NCBI GenBank assembly: GCA_022592445.1
Contig: JABYQR010000059.1
Span: 103,761 to 167,760 of the forward strand
DNA from: Cytidiella melzeri
Lineage: Eukaryota > Basidiomycota > Agaricomycetes > Polyporales > Irpicaceae
DNA length: 64,000 nucleotides
Reading direction: 5' to 3'
Position numbers and translations under genes: made by a program. Shown here one piece after another: positions 32,795-45,900 of the stretch. Below the pieces are notes generated by a model. It was given only the letters and a program-made list of their open reading frames with translations, did no database searches and was not told where the DNA came from. Within the stretch, counting starts at the first letter, position 1, and every line of letters begins with the position of its first letter.

Positions 32795-34390
32795 TCACCC
32801 ACTTGCACATTTTACACACTTCCCACACTTGACTTGTTCATGTGATTGCCTCCTTGAGGTCTGGCGTGCTGGTTCCTGACCCCTTTTTGTGTCCAGGGTA
32901 GTTGTTAGTGTTTCAGCAGGTAGAACCAATACTAACATGATCTTTACTGGGAAACAATACCTGAATAAGGGTTAGAGTTGGTGAGAGCATTGTGCTACAC
33001 ACCTGCCACCACCTTGTTGTTGTCTTCCACATTGTGTCCCTGCTTGTCACATCAAGCCCCGTCTCTGTGTCACAAATATGTTAAGTCTCCACACAACTCT
33101 TGTAGTCATGCAATGCATATGCCACATGTCTTTGAACAAAGCCAAATTATTGAACTGAATATAGCACAACAATTCACCCAAAAAAGGAAGTATGTGATGA
33201 CACAATCAAATCTGCCACATTATCTTTCTGCCAAGTTTTATAGGTGAAGCAGTAGATACATGTCGGTAAGTTCAGGAATTGTACTGGCTGCATGCCAGAA
33301 GTCATTGCTAATTGAAGTTACTCATGACAGTGTTAGCATGGGTAAGTTGACCTACTCAATTGCCTATGTGAACAAAGCCAAATCATCTACTTTCAAATAG
33401 TACAATGGTCTACTCATAAATGTGAGTCTGATAATCAACTTACATCTGCTACTTGATCTCTCTACTAAGTTTATTGTTTGAAAGGTAGATACAACTTCAA
33501 AAGTTCAGGAATTGTATTTGCCACATGCTGGCCCTGCTACCACTAATACATTTTGGTAAAGACCCCTGGTACTAGGTATGTACCACCACCACTGTAAGAT
33601 AGAGCTGTATAGCTTTCTTGATGCTCTAGCACCTTCCATAAGCATCCATTGGAAATGCACAGCGTGTCTCAGGATAATGCAATCAAATCTTCTAGGATCA
33701 AAATGTGTTGAGAACAAAAGATGAAACTAAGAGTGAAACACAGTAGGGAAAATGAAACAAAATAATGCCAAACAAGGCTGGCCGTGACACCAGAACTGGC
33801 AGCTGGTAAATAAATAATTCACCAATTTTGTGATAGAACCTCATCCAGGCATGCATATAGATACAGATAATCAACAAATGAATATTCAAGAGTATACATA
33901 CATTTACTGTTGTCCATGGATTATCAATGCTTTGAAGCCTTCACACAAACAATACATCCACCAAGGATTGAAATCAAATCAGATTTTGATATGATTGTAC
34001 ATCTGTGTTACAACAAAGCCTTGGGAGCAGCAGAAGACAGGTCAACAACACTACACATTGCCATCTATTGTCTCACTCAGGCTGTGTGTTGTTGCTAAGT
34101 GGTGGAATCTTTCTTGTGAAACAAGAATCTGAGGCACTGCAGATGTTTCATCAGTCAATATCATTTGATAACTCACATGTACTCAGTGGGACAACACAGC
34201 ATAACATGTGCTACATCACTTGATAACTATGCATTGAAACTCTTGGCACAGAGGATGATCAAAGACATTTACAGCCCCTACATTCTCTGAGCATGTAAAT
34301 GTCCCTCTGCCATGTGTGCAGTGCTTGTTGCATCAGTACTGCACATGAGCCACAAGATATATAAAGCCTCCTTTACTAGCACCTCAACAG
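32795..34390. other. CpG-poor repeat remnants, no gene
   Basis: 32960-33065 is an inverted copy of the fragment at 36838-36950. 33281-33300 and 33500-33580 resemble 25722-25830 (TCAGGAATTGTA, TGCTGGCC). Otherwise nothing recognised. Confidence 0.5.
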
Positions 34391-34836
34391 GCCTCTATCC
34401 CAATTGCTCCACATCTTTCCATTGCTTCAGTGCTGGTTGGTAAGTACATCATGGTCTGCATTGAACTTGCCTTGTGTCACTGTACTAACATATTGAACTT
34501 GGTAAATGCTCCCGCAGCCAGCTCATACCTTAGCACACCTCCATTGCTCCACAACTTTACTTTGTTTCAGTGCTGGTCAGTAAGTACATTTCTGTCCATG
34601 TTGTAACTACCTCAAGTCAATGAAAAGATTTTTTTTCCACAGCTAGTGTGTACCCTCCTACGCAAACCTCTGTTGCTTGAGGTCTTTTCATTCTTGAGCT
34701 CTATTTGAGTTGGTAAGTATATTTTTGTCTGTATTGCACCTGCCTTAGGTCACTGTACTGATATCATTCTTCTAGCTAGCAATCTTAGTGTCTTTCCCAG
34801 CCCTTTCTAAACTTCCCTTCAATATTCCACACTGCC
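34391..34836 (+). other. putative multi-intron 5' UTR of the secreted-protein gene
   Basis: Donor-like GGTAAGTA or GTAAGTA words occur at about 34439, 34578 and 34712, each after a similar TGCTGGTTGG or GAGTTGG context. Acceptor-like CAG or TAG precede AGCTAGTGTG- or CTAGCAATCTT-type segments. A similar arrangement precedes the related sequence at 38300. Confidence 0.45.
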
Positions 34837-35382
34837 ATGCGATTGTGCACATCTCTTGTTTTGCTCACCGCCGGCACATTCCATACAGTAACTGTGCTTG
34901 CCATCCCATGCGGCAGTACAGGACACCGCCATGGCAATGCCAACAACTTGGAGAGACGAAATGCAGACTTTCTCAATGTCTTTCATTGCAATGATCTCAC
35001 AAAACACAGGACCCCAATGCCAGAAGCTGAACCATCACTAGATTTTGACCAAACACAAGATGGTCTATCAGATGACCTTGAGAAGCGTAGAGATTGGTTA
35101 GGGACAATATTAGGCCCAGATTGGCCGTGGGGACAAACATCTTGGAAGGATCATCAAGGTTCATCAGGAGAAGTGAAGAAAGTCGCAGCCTCTAAACTGC
35201 CTGTAGCTGGCAACTCTTGGCCTGATCGTGAAGATAGAAAAACAGGGAATGTGAAGAAGGTCAAAGCCTCAAAACCATTTGTGTTTGGCAACCATCGGTT
35301 TTACCATGCAGATAGACAGAGATTACCACCACATATACAAATATCACCACCACAAAAGCTTAAGCCACGTCCCAGACCATAG
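34837..35382 (+). CDS. small secreted-protein-like gene (181 aa)
   Basis: A single exon from ATG to TAG. The first 22 residues (MRLCTSLVLLTAGTFHTVTV then LA) form a likely signal peptide. LERR and LEKRR further on resemble Kex2 processing sites. The C-terminal third has two imperfect repeats of about 26 residues: EVKKVAASKLPVAGN and NVKKVKASKPFVFGN, each ending in basic residues; the tail is PQKLKPRPRP. Few Cys. No known family. The gene sits in a repeat-rich, CpG-poor zone, a setting common for effectors and other fast-evolving secreted proteins, but no function can be assigned. A related, decayed copy starts near 38300; a short frame ending QKPKPRP is at 36262-36518. Confidence 0.55.
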   Translation: MRLCTSLVLLTAGTFHTVTVLAIPCGSTGHRHGNANNLERRNADFLNVFHCNDLTKHRTPMPEAEPSLDFDQTQDGLSDDLEKRRDWLGTILGPDWPWGQTSWKDHQGSSGEVKKVAASKLPVAGNSWPDREDRKTGNVKKVKASKPFVFGNHRFYHADRQRLPPHIQISPPQKLKPRPRP

Positions 35383-36261
35383 AAACTTCTCTATAGAGTA
35401 AATGACATAATAATATCATGTTCAAGTAGCCATAGCCTGTCACTTTGTCATGGTATCCAGCAGAAGTAACCAACAGTGTAGCAACCTGACCTCAACAAAT
35501 AAGAAGGCCTGAATGAATTGACAGGAAGTGTTATAGAAAAGATGAGTTCTGTACCAAGGGCAGCCAAAGCTGAATATTGAGCAGCAAGCTCCTTCAGTGT
35601 ATGCAAAATATGTAAGAACAGTGTGCAATCAGCTTGGCTACGTGGTTCGTACACAAATAAGCAAGTTGCTACAATATTGGCTTTGTTCAAGATTTTGCAG
35701 TACATAAGAGTATGGTTGAGACCTGTAAATCTCCTATTTTTTTGGTTCAACCCCTATTGTCTATTGTTACACTTTCTATTGTTGCCTTGTTGGCACTGTC
35801 TCATGTCTACTGTCTCATTCTTCCACTTCTTCAATTTGCTACCACTACATCGGACTGGTCCATAAGTAGTTAGCCCAATCATGTGCATATAGCTGCTAGA
35901 CACAGAGCTAAAATCTCAGTCTATCCACTTTGTATCAACATTCCTTCCATTGAACATCATCTGCCCCGTCATTGTGCTTCACAGTAATTTGTTGCGGGCG
36001 GGCACCCTGATACATTTCTGTCTCTTGATCTTTTTTCTTATCTTATCTTATCAATGCCACATGACTTGTGCATGTGACCAAGTACATGTGTCCACATGAC
36101 AGCAAGTAGGCAGATAGTTTACTAATGCTGCAGCACAGCTAGGCCCAATACCACTGGATTTTTTGAATTTACTGCTGTGAGATACATGTTGGCCACAGCC
36201 TGTGACCATCACTTTGTACACGCAACTCAAATGATTTTACCTTGGTGCCTGTGCATAAAGT
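35383..36261. other. no gene seen
   Basis: AT-rich, CpG-poor; no coding or repeat structure recognised. Confidence 0.4.
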
Positions 36262-36518
36262 CCTGAATTTCAAGATGTATCAGTGCCAGATCTACAATTC
36301 AAGCTGTCTACCAGAGAAAGTGGCAAGAACTCCGGGATAGCGGCCATGAACAGTACAGCACAGCATTCAATGCAATAAACTGCAGGGCAGTGAAGTTCGG
36401 GGTGAAATATCATGTCAAGTGTCACAAAGAGCACACTATTGAGGAAAGGGCACGTGCAGCATGTGGTTTTGCTTTCTTGGCAGATACATCTCTACAAAAA
36501 CCAAAACCCAGACCCTAA
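36262..36518 (+). pseudogene. open frame ending like the secreted-protein gene, no ATG
   Basis: An 85-codon open frame without an ATG reads WQELRDSGHEQYSTAFNAIN, then CRAVKFGVKYHVKCHKEHTI, ERARAACGFAFLADTSL and QKPKPRP before TAA. The ending resembles PQKLKPRPRP at 35382, and the composition is protein-like. It may be the last exon of a gene or a fragment. No family recognised. Confidence 0.35.
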
Positions 36519-36957
36519 GACCTTTTTTACCAGTGTGGTATTGAGAATCAGGCATTTGACCATGTAAGGTGCTAGAAGATTGTACAATATCATGCAATAG
36601 CACACCTTACTTTCCTGAAATAGGTGTTAGAAGTACAGACCCAGGTACTTGCATAGATGTATATAAACCTGTTTTGTAGTTCCCTAAGGACCTCAGAAGG
36701 TATTTAGGTAATGTCACCTTGTGTTAGGTCCTCTACTGTACCTATATACCCTGGTCTTTAGCCTTCACACTTGGCTGATCCCTTATTTTTGAATTTTACA
36801 TCCTCTTCATTATCTTTACTCCTGTTGTCATTGTCCATGCTATCACGGAGACGGAGCTTGACGTAGCAACTAGGGACATGGAGTGGAAGACGACGACGAG
36901 GTGGTGGCAGGCGTATAGCACAATGCTCTCACCAGCTATAAACCTTATACAGGTATC
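36519..36957. other. intergenic with a repeat fragment
   Basis: 36838-36950 is the least mutated copy of a repeat (GTGGAAGACGACGACGAGGT) also at 23277-23390 and 32960-33065. The rest shows nothing. Confidence 0.5.
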
Positions 36958-37532
36958 TAGCCCAGTAAAGACCAAGAGGTCGAGATGGGGGCTAGAAGCG
37001 TACATGTAGCTGCTTATATAGACTTCAGGGACCTGCGCACAGACCATGTTGAGGGCAGGCTTTGCAAGAAGCCGTGTGAACGAAGAACAAAAGAACTACC
37101 TAAAGGAGAACAATAGCTATTGTCTAGACCTTGCCAAGAACTCTACTCGTGAGAGAATCTATCTAAAAGGAGACCAACTATTGTATTCCATTCCCACACC
37201 TGTGAGAACATCCTTCCATAAAGAGAACAATAGGGGAAGAACAAAAGGAGTCCATGTGAATGGTATCTATGACGTCAAACCCTAGCCATGGGCTGAGCCA
37301 TGTGCTTGTAGCCATGTGGGCTTACTTAATCTAAGTCACACGCCAGTGTGACGTAGTAGCAAGTAATGTGACCGTGTGGAGTGTCTAAGCCACGTGATAC
37401 GGGCGCTTAATAGACGTGCAAAAGGAGTTTGTGCAGAGAAGGTTGCAGCTGAGCTGCAGCCCGGAGTTTTATAGATAAAAACAAGAGGTAAATTGCAAAA
37501 ATTAAGGGCTAGTCAGGCCATCCATGACACAC
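36958..37532 (+). repeat. dispersed repeat B, CpG-retaining copy
   Basis: Counterpart of 25830-26389, beginning AGCCCAGTAAAGACCAAGAG and ending GGGCTAGTCAGGCCATCCA. It keeps CpG at many sites where the other copy has TpG or CpA. Confidence 0.8.
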
Positions 37533-38279
37533 GCAAGTTGCTTGTTGTTCTTCCCTTTTTGTCACTCCCTTGCTCAACTGCAGTTTGGTTGTGATCCTGA
37601 CAGACTGCACAGCCTTGACTATTCTCCAGCCTTGTGTGTAGTTTCACCAGAGTGTTTACATGACACCAGTTGATCTTAAAACATGTACCTTTTTTTTCTT
37701 TTGTCAGCATGTCATGATTATGTGTTTTTTTTTTCATATATGGTTCCAACTTTGTTTCATCTTTGCTTCCATCTTGTTTCATGTCCAGAACACTCTGGTA
37801 AAACCTGCTCACGTAGCCCTGAGACCTGCTGTACAGTTTCAACTGACACTGATGGAATGCACTTGAACAACAAGAAAGCTGTACTATTTCATTCCACAAT
37901 AGTGCTAAAGATCAGACCTAGTATCAGGGGTCCTTACTCATATAACACTTCAATCTGTAGTTGTCAAAATTTTTCTCTCACTTGTCTTAGTGTGAGCTTG
38001 CTTCTTGTCAACTCTCCTGGTCTCTTCACCACTACCATCATTTCCTTCATTGTTACAATCTCTGTGGGTCTGTCAGTTATCATCTTCTCTGTTGTTATCA
38101 ATCTCTAATTACTCTGTCTCAAGTTGTACAAGTTGATCTAACAGCTACATAGATTGAACCTTCACGCACCTCAATTGCTTCAGGCCTTTGCTGTTTGAGC
38201 ACTGGTTGGTAAGTAAATTGTCATGCATCTTGTACTTGCCTAGGGTCACTGAATTGAGTTATGGCTAGCTCACCCTTGG
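37533..38279. other. CpG-poor intergenic; upstream intron-like segment
   Basis: 38200-38279 resembles 34700-34785 (GGTTGGTAAGTA, TTGCCTAGGGTCACTGAATTG), matching the 5' UTR intron of the secreted-protein gene. The rest is T-rich with no gene. Confidence 0.45.
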
Positions 38280-38701
38280 ACATCCTACACCATCCTGCAG
38301 TCCTCAATCTCTCTTATTTTGTGTGCCACCATTGTTTCCTGCACATTCCATATGGTGACTGTGTCTGCTGTCTCAAACTGCAGCATAGACCCCTGCTCAA
38401 CATCCAGAAATTACTACCCAGATTTTGAAGACTTGGTGCATCATAAGCCATCTAGCTTCTACGAGAAGTTTCAAGCTGTTGACCTGAAATTTGGAAACAT
38501 GTCAGAGGCTCTAAAGGAGCTAGAGGCAGGAGCTTATAGACTTTTGAGGGATATGATTATGAAGGAAAAATATCCAGAGCTGAAATCACAAACACATGGT
38601 CTGGGTTTATATATCCAGATCTGCAAAAGCAGGCAATGCGGAAGTGGTTTGATGTGCACCCATCCTATTACTATATGTGAGTTGCAGACAAAAAACACCT
38701 A
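38280..38701 (+). pseudogene. paralogue of the secreted-protein gene without start codon
   Basis: The first 70 bases align with the signal-peptide region of the gene at 34837 (CACATTCCATAxxGTxACTG), but the ATG is missing; the frame would start at a TTG near 38319. It reads TIVSCTFHMVTVSAVSNCSI, then DLVHHKPSSFYEKFQAVDL and ALKELEAGAYRLLRDMIM to a TAG at about 38701. The second half differs from the first gene. It is either a decayed paralogue or uses an upstream exon. Confidence 0.4.
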
Positions 38702-39918
38702 GTTGGACTGTGTCGGATGTACGCAATAGAACTAGTCAAGTAACACATCAACGTATTAGCTAGCCTAGAAAGGACTTGTTGTGATACACACTATGTGCAA
38801 GTCATGATACCAACAGAACATGAAACAAGTAAACCATAACTACCAAAATGGCCAGAAGAATGAAGCATCCATTGTGCAAAGAGACCAAATGAATTTCCAT
38901 AAACCAGGTTCAAGTGCAGCAGACATGGAGTACTCTTATAATGAGCTGGGTTACGCCCAGCATGCCAGCCCTAACACCAGCACTACAAAGGTGTGATAGA
39001 CAGAGCCAGAAACCCTGAAGAGGTGTGCCGCAAGGTGAACCAAAGAAAACAGTGTCAGCGGCTTATGTACCAAAGCTGGTCCTAGTCCTGACCTTCTCGC
39101 ACATCACTCCCATTGCATGAAGCAATGGGTTGTGGACTGGTGGCTTGTGTAGGTTTCTCAATTGTAGGTTAAAGTTACATGTTCATGTGTTCCGCAGGTG
39201 CTAGTTGCATGGAACTTGTTTGCTCTCAGAAAAGATTGTACTTGCAAGCAAGCTGTCCATACCATGTAGTATGCGCTGCAGTGAGCCATCCTCATGATAT
39301 AAGTAGTGGCAGTTGTCACCGAGATGTCAAGTTGTGATGCATGGTCTCATGAGTGCTGCTGCTCTGGTATGAACATTAACCTGTGATGAATAAGTGGAAT
39401 GTTTCCTAACACTTCTGTTCACAGCTCCAGCTAGTGTAGGTCATGCAGCTGGTAAGGGCTGCTTACACCAGGATCAGGTCATCCAGTCAACTCTAGACAG
39501 TCAAGAAGCACTTCCTCTGTTGTTTGTACAAGACTGCATTTTTGCAAGCTACTTGTTTGTGATTTTGTAGATTGAATGTTGCACTCCGTTACACACGTCT
39601 GGTATGGGGTGTGTTGTACCACCTTGCTTGTAGTGATGTACTTGACCAGGCTTAGCCTGAAAGCCCGTCTTTGGCCCGAGTCTGGGGAGCTCTGGCTTTT
39701 CCGATGTATGAACCATGCCAAAAGCTGTTTAAGCCTGGAGGCCAGGTCTTGGCTTTGGCTTGATCCAGGGCTTCTGGAACTACAGAGAGCTTCTCACATC
39801 ACAAAGCTTCTCATGCCTCAAAAGGAAGCACTTGCGCTCACTGGATATGATAACCATGAGTGGACATGTAGTACTTTATCAAAATGTACAGGAGATTTCA
39901 TAGAGCTTGCTGTGGTTG
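38702..39918. other. no gene seen
   Basis: CpG-poor sequence. An open frame at 39576-39923 has no protein-like features and runs into the LTR, so it is not called. Confidence 0.4.
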
Positions 39919-40595
39919 TGTAACAGTAAGGTTACTACTCACCAGATAAGTTGTTAAACTTGAGGGGATAGAGTGAGATCGAGTGTGAGAGATGTGGTGA
40001 GCAAAGTACTGGGGAGTACTGAGTAGTCCTTTATCAACAGAGTGGATTAGACTGAGGGGATATGCCCTCAGGAGTGCCTCTATATATACATAAAGGGGAG
40101 GACCCCAGGTACTACCCTAAAACCCCTAATACCTACATGAGTAAGCGAAGTAATCTACCTTACTAAGCATGCCCTATGCCCTAGTGGTGCCACTTCAATA
40201 ATCAACCAATAGCAAATGTCCCCATGACCTGATCCCATGACCCAGTCCCAAGGCTAGACTTTTCCAAAAGGTTCTATACTATGACATCATCTAATGGAAT
40301 GTTCTATACTAAGACATCATAGTTCCAGCATGTTCCACAAGGTTCCAGAGAGTTCTATCATGTGATACACAGATAAGGAAAGGAGCGCATCAGCGCATCA
40401 GAGACAGAAGGCGCATCAGCGCATTAATTGATAGGCACTGGAAATAAGCGCTGGAATAAGCACCAGATAAGCACCAGATAAGCGCTGGATAAGCGCCTAA
40501 ATAGATGCCAGATAAGCGCTGGATAAGCGCCTGATAAGTGCTTAAATATTCCCAATAATACTGTTGCCTGGTAAGGCAAGTCTTGTAGAAACATT
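39919..40595 (-). repeat. Ty3-type LTR, copy 4, truncated start
   Basis: Matches the LTR family but lacks the last about 15 bp on the right (TGTCACAGATTTTC side), ending after ACATT. No target duplication can be checked. Confidence 0.85.
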
Positions 40596-41740
40596 TCAGC
40601 CATGCACGTCTATCAGTAATAGTGAGCCCTCCTTGCACAAATACCCACTTACTTGAAGCAGATTCTGCTTGAACTGCAAGATACTAGCATGAGCAAGGCC
40701 AGGAAGTGGCAAGTACTGAAGATTGCATGAAATATCACTGTTTGAGCCAGATTTGTAAGTAAACTTGCTGCTGATAGCTAAGTAATGTTGTTGTGAATGG
40801 CCTCTTTAATGAGTAATGTTTAGTAAGTTGGCAGTGTGTCTTCACTGGAGAACACAGTAATTCAGGAAAGGAGGAGGACTGTGCTGTGTTGTTCGAAGTG
40901 CGACAACCGGTGTGAGTACAGAATGAAAACAAGTTTGTGGAGTAGGGCGTAGAGATTAAGGTTGTTTGACATGTGTCTTCCTTGTAATGATGTTGAACTA
41001 TGTTAACTAATCTAGATACAATGAGGATAAACTGCAGAAGCAGGGTTACAAGTGATTATTTTACTGATAGCAAATTGAACAAGTCATATAGATATAGCCT
41101 GAGATAGTTACTTGAGCCAGTGAATTTGTTACCAAAAAAGCCTCATTAGACAACTTTGTTCCTGGTAAGAACCATGCCGAGTAATCCGGTCAAGAATATT
41201 GACTGTAGTAAGGGCATTTGCTTTTGGTGACGCCTTTGATAAGCAAGTTGGTCTGGGACAAAGTGTCTGTACTACAACTGGTAAGTTTGATTGCAGGAAA
41301 AGGAGCCATACATTGATGAAGGTAGTCACAAATGGTAGCCATTAGCTCCATCTTATTATCAATCTTGTGCAGTGCTCACTGTTGATGCCAAGAAAAATGC
41401 TTGCTTCCAGAATGAAGGGTTTGAGGGTGTCTCGTTGGAACAACACCCAGAACATGTTTCATGTGTCTTGTTGATGTCTGAACTGCCTCGTCCCCATTCA
41501 AATTGCCACAGGCTGTGTTCAAATCATAACTCCTGCATAGAGAGCAACTGATGGTTGTCAACTTTGTGGAACAATCAGATGCAGTGCTTGCTGCTGATGC
41601 AACCACATTTTGTTGATGTCTGAACTGCCACGTCCCCATTGAACTGCCGTGGGCTGTGTTCTGATTGTGACTCTTGCTAAGAGAGCAACTAATGGCTGCA
41701 AAGCTTTGTAATCCAATCTGACGCAGCGCTTACTGCTGAT
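40596..41740 (-). repeat. inverted copy of the 24.7-25.8 kb repeat block
   Basis: 40790-41000 is repeat A; 41040-41400 matches 25000-25400; 41390-41740 holds about 2.3 units of the 143-bp repeat. Several CpGs are retained (GGGGACGTGGCAG) where the other block has lost them. Confidence 0.8.
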
Positions 41741-42985
41741 ACAACTATACGTTTTCATTGTCTAAGAACGTACATACTTGTAATTCCTGCCAGAGCCAAC
41801 AATACTTGTGGCATGTGTGCTGCCTGTATTCCCTATTCAGAGAGCCAGCAATGTCTGTAGATTCCTTTTTTCTGATTTTTATATTCTCTAGGTATATAAA
41901 TGTCCATGTGTTATGTAGTCACATGTGAGACCGTAATCCGTAACCATGAAGCAGCTGCCAGCGCCCACCCTGGGTGCAGGTTGTTTTATACAGTCCTTGG
42001 ACAAGTGGTGTGAACCGGACAGCGAGGCAGTTGTGTTCAGGCACCACCCAAGTGCCACAATCTACACTTGGCAGAGACATAAAGGGAGACATAGAACCCT
42101 GGCCCTGTGGTGGCCTGCAGCTGCAAGTGCTCGCTTCCACTGCTACTTTCTGATGGGTTTTTCCAGACAAATGAATGTGGTATGTCCTAGGCCTGATGGC
42201 TTAGCCCCATCTAAGCGCATTGTCACTAATACGCAGAAGAAGAATATAACCCCTCCCTGTTTACAAAACATGATTTCACCAACGTGCCAGGTCATGGCAC
42301 TGGATATCCCTTCCACTCTTTGTTATTGAGGGGTTTTTTTGCCAGACGCAGGGTAGAGTGTGCCCCATTCTTTGTCTGCAAGCTTCCCCCAAATCCAGCA
42401 TCCTGCCTGACAGAGGTTCACTTGCCACCACGTAGATTCCGGCCACAAGGGGTCAACCTTGTCACATTCCTCATGATGAATATTGTGTCTCAAAGTGGAG
42501 TCACAATTTGCCCCAGGAAGGCAATACTCATCCTCTCCAAAATCCAGTGCATCCACAGGTCTTCTGTTAGCAAGGTATTCCTGCTCCCTCTGCAGCCCCC
42601 ACCAGCTGTAATATGGAGATTTAAACTCCAAGTCATCTGCTAGGATCTTTAGGATCCTTTCAACAAACTTTGCTTGGTCTTCCTCTGACCTAACTTTAAC
42701 CTCAGCTTCCGCCTTGGCATGATGATCATTACTGGAATATGCGTTTGTTTAGTGTCTTCACCGTCAATATTGAGTCACACCTCTGCTTCTCAGAAGCTTC
42801 CCCTTTGTATACAAGCAATCTTATAGTCCACTCATAGGCCAACTTCCACACCTCTCAGATGAACTGCCATTGGGCTTGGGGGCTGTAATCAACTGGTTTC
42901 CATTTAGTATAGGCACCAAACACAGTTTTCATGAGTATTGTCTCAGCTCACACCTGACTCACAGTGTAGGAGTTGAAACACTTTG
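41741..42985. other. no gene seen
   Basis: CpG-poor. Several open frames on both strands, none protein-like. The right part may be 3' UTR of the LINE. Confidence 0.4.
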
Positions 42986-45900
42986 CAGCTAAACCTGAGG
43001 CCCTTGTTTTCCTCAAATTAGCCCCCCTCAAAAGTGCCTGCTGTAGGGTTCATAATCAGGAACACAAGTAGTTTGTTTTGTCCAAATGACTTTGTGCAGT
43101 TTTGGAAATCTGCAGAGTCCATACCAGTGAGAGTTGCTAGTTCCTCTTGGTTGTATAGGTCAGGTAGTCTCCAAGAATGGTACCACAGGAGACACTCCTC
43201 CAGCAAATGCTTTCGAGTTTTCACAGTGCCACACGCACATTCTGCAGGGCCCTCCAGGTAAAACATTTCAGGAAACTTGCCAATAGGCAAGTGTCCAGAA
43301 ATGAGTGGTGTAGCAGCAGTGTATTCTGCCACTCCCACTGTATTATCTGGCTTATTGATGTTATACAACACAAATTGTGCCCCAACAAGGTTGGACACTG
43401 GTATCACTCCCTTGATCTCTAAATGTTTTGACAACTTTACTGTGTTTTTTTTTTGCTTTTGTAATCAAATTTCCTCATGAGACAGTGCCACCATTTAATA
43501 GTGAGTCCATCCCTGCCTTGACATGCCACACTCCACGAGGTGAGCCTTGGTTGCAGCTTTTCCACAGCTTCTTTGGCAAATTTGTCCATGTCCTCGTTGA
43601 GTGTGAGGCCAATGTGACTTGGTACACAATGCAGCCCCACGTAGCATGCAGGGTTTGAACTCAAGAATTCTTGCACCTTTTGGCACACTACTAAACACAT
43701 CATTTGCTCTTGGCCAATACTTGGGTTCAGGATGGATTGTAATGCATACTTGTTGTCAGCAAAAAGATGGATCTCAGTGATACTGTCAGGAATGTTTGTG
43801 ACAGCATTGCTAATACCCATAGCAAGTGCACAAATTTCAGCGTTATACAAGCCAGAACTACCCATAGGAGTGTGTTTCCTAATAAGAGTTGCACTCATCT
43901 GCCGTGTGGTCCAGGCTGCTCCTAACTTGTGTTGTTTTGCAGGGCCATCCCAGATAAGAAATCTGTCAGTCCATACTGAATAAATCTGTATGTTGTCCTT
44001 TGTGAACTCAATTCAGAATTCCAGAATCCCATCTACCCACGATCAAAATTGTTGGAGGATTAATGTGGTGCGTCCAAGTAGAACTTAATTTGGTCCTGGA
44101 ATCCATCTAAAATGTGTTTACCAGGCCAGTTTCCGACATTGACAGGATCCAAGGCTTTGTCAGAAGTCATCCCTATCTTATGATTACGTGCCAAAGGCAA
44201 ATTCACTTTATACCATTGTGCCCCTAAAGGGAAAGGCATGCAACAATTTGCATCATTGGTCTCCCACTATACCGGGAGGTTAGCCCAGAGAGGATGACCA
44301 CAATGCACTGTTCGTACTCTAAGAGCAGCTTTCAACATGACTTTGTCTACTTGGTGTTGGATGGGAATGAGCCCAGGCATCATTTTTATTGCACCAATTT
44401 GGATTGGTCTTGAGGCCACCCGTGATCCACCTTGCAGCTTGCGACTGAGCAAGTTGAAGCTCCTTCTCAATCCATTTGTATCACTTCCAGCTGAGTCCCA
44501 CCACAGTTGCGCATTGTAGAGAAGGGCTGCGAGCACATTAAAGATGTATAACTGTCTCTTATGGTAAGGATTGAATCCCCGCTGCAAATTATCAAGTAAC
44601 CATTGCATTGACAGTACTACATGCTTTGTTAGTGTACCATCTTATGTGTTCTTTCCACGTTAAACGGGGGGTGAAGAAGAAACCCAAGTACTGCACAATG
44701 TCCTTGGGTGTAATGACAATTACCCTCCTGTTATGGCCAGGCAGACTTACACTGGGGCCTAGAAATCTCTCTGGACTCAAAGGCTTGGTGCCATGTTAAA
44801 TTGGATAAGTTTTGTCTTATCCCCTTCAAACTTCAAACCTGCCATTTTCATGGCATCAGTCAGCTTCATATAAGTGTGTTCCAACAATTTAGCATTGGTT
44901 ATAAATTGCTGGTGAAGGTGTGCTTTTGCTATCAGAGGGCCAAATACGTGAATCCAGCCATTGTCAACAAAGAATTGTAGGGTTTGGTCAACCTCAAGAA
45001 CCTGGTTTGTAGACACAATATGATGCAGTGCCGGTGCAAGGTACAATGTTGTTACAGGCAGAGACAGGACAGCACCCTGCCCTGCTCCTACTAAGCAATC
45101 CTTTGGGTCAGTCACAAACCCTTGGAAGCTGTAACAGTTAAGGTTACACTCACCAGATAAGTGGTTATCTTGAGGGGGAGATAGAGATATAGAGAGTAAG
45201 AAATGTGGTGAGCGAAGTACTGGAGAGGACAAGATAGTCCTTTATCAACAGAGTGGATAAGACTGAGGGGATATGCCCTCAGAAGTGCCTCTATATATAC
45301 ATGAAGGGGAGGACCCCAGGTACTACCCTAAGACCCCTAATACCTTCATGAGTAAGCAAAGTAATCTACCTTACTAAGCATGCCCTATGCCCTAGTGGTG
45401 CCACTTCAATAATCAACCAATAGCAATTGTCCCCATGACCTGACCCCATGACCCAGTTCCAAGGCTAGACTTGTTCTAGCTTGTTCTAAGACAAGGCTAG
45501 ACTTTTCCAGAAGGTTCTAAGAACTATGATATCATCTAATGGAATGTTCTATACTATGACATCATAGTTCCAGCATGTTCCACAATGTTCCAGAGAGTTC
45601 TGTCATGTGATATACAGATAAGGAAAGGAGCGCATCAGCGCATCAATTGATAGGCACTGAGAATAAGCACCAGATAAGCGCTGGATAAGCGCCTAAATAG
45701 ACGCTGGATAAGCGCTTAACAAGCGCTTAAATATTCCCAATAATACTGTTACCTGGTAAGGCAAGTCTTGTAGAAACATTGAAAATCTGTGACAGAAGCA
45801 AAACGTAGTCATGCAACCTCTGAAGTAGTCTTCAAGGAAGTTGCAAACTTTGGAATTGAAGCCCTGTTGTCAGAAAACACCAGTAGCTATGGTGTGGTTG

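Noticed and set aside
39576..39923. 115-codon plus-strand frame
   Set aside because: Composition not protein-like and it runs into an LTR end; likely chance.
41946..42643. overlapping open frames on both strands
   Set aside because: No motifs, CpG-poor repeat context, frames conflict; no gene called.
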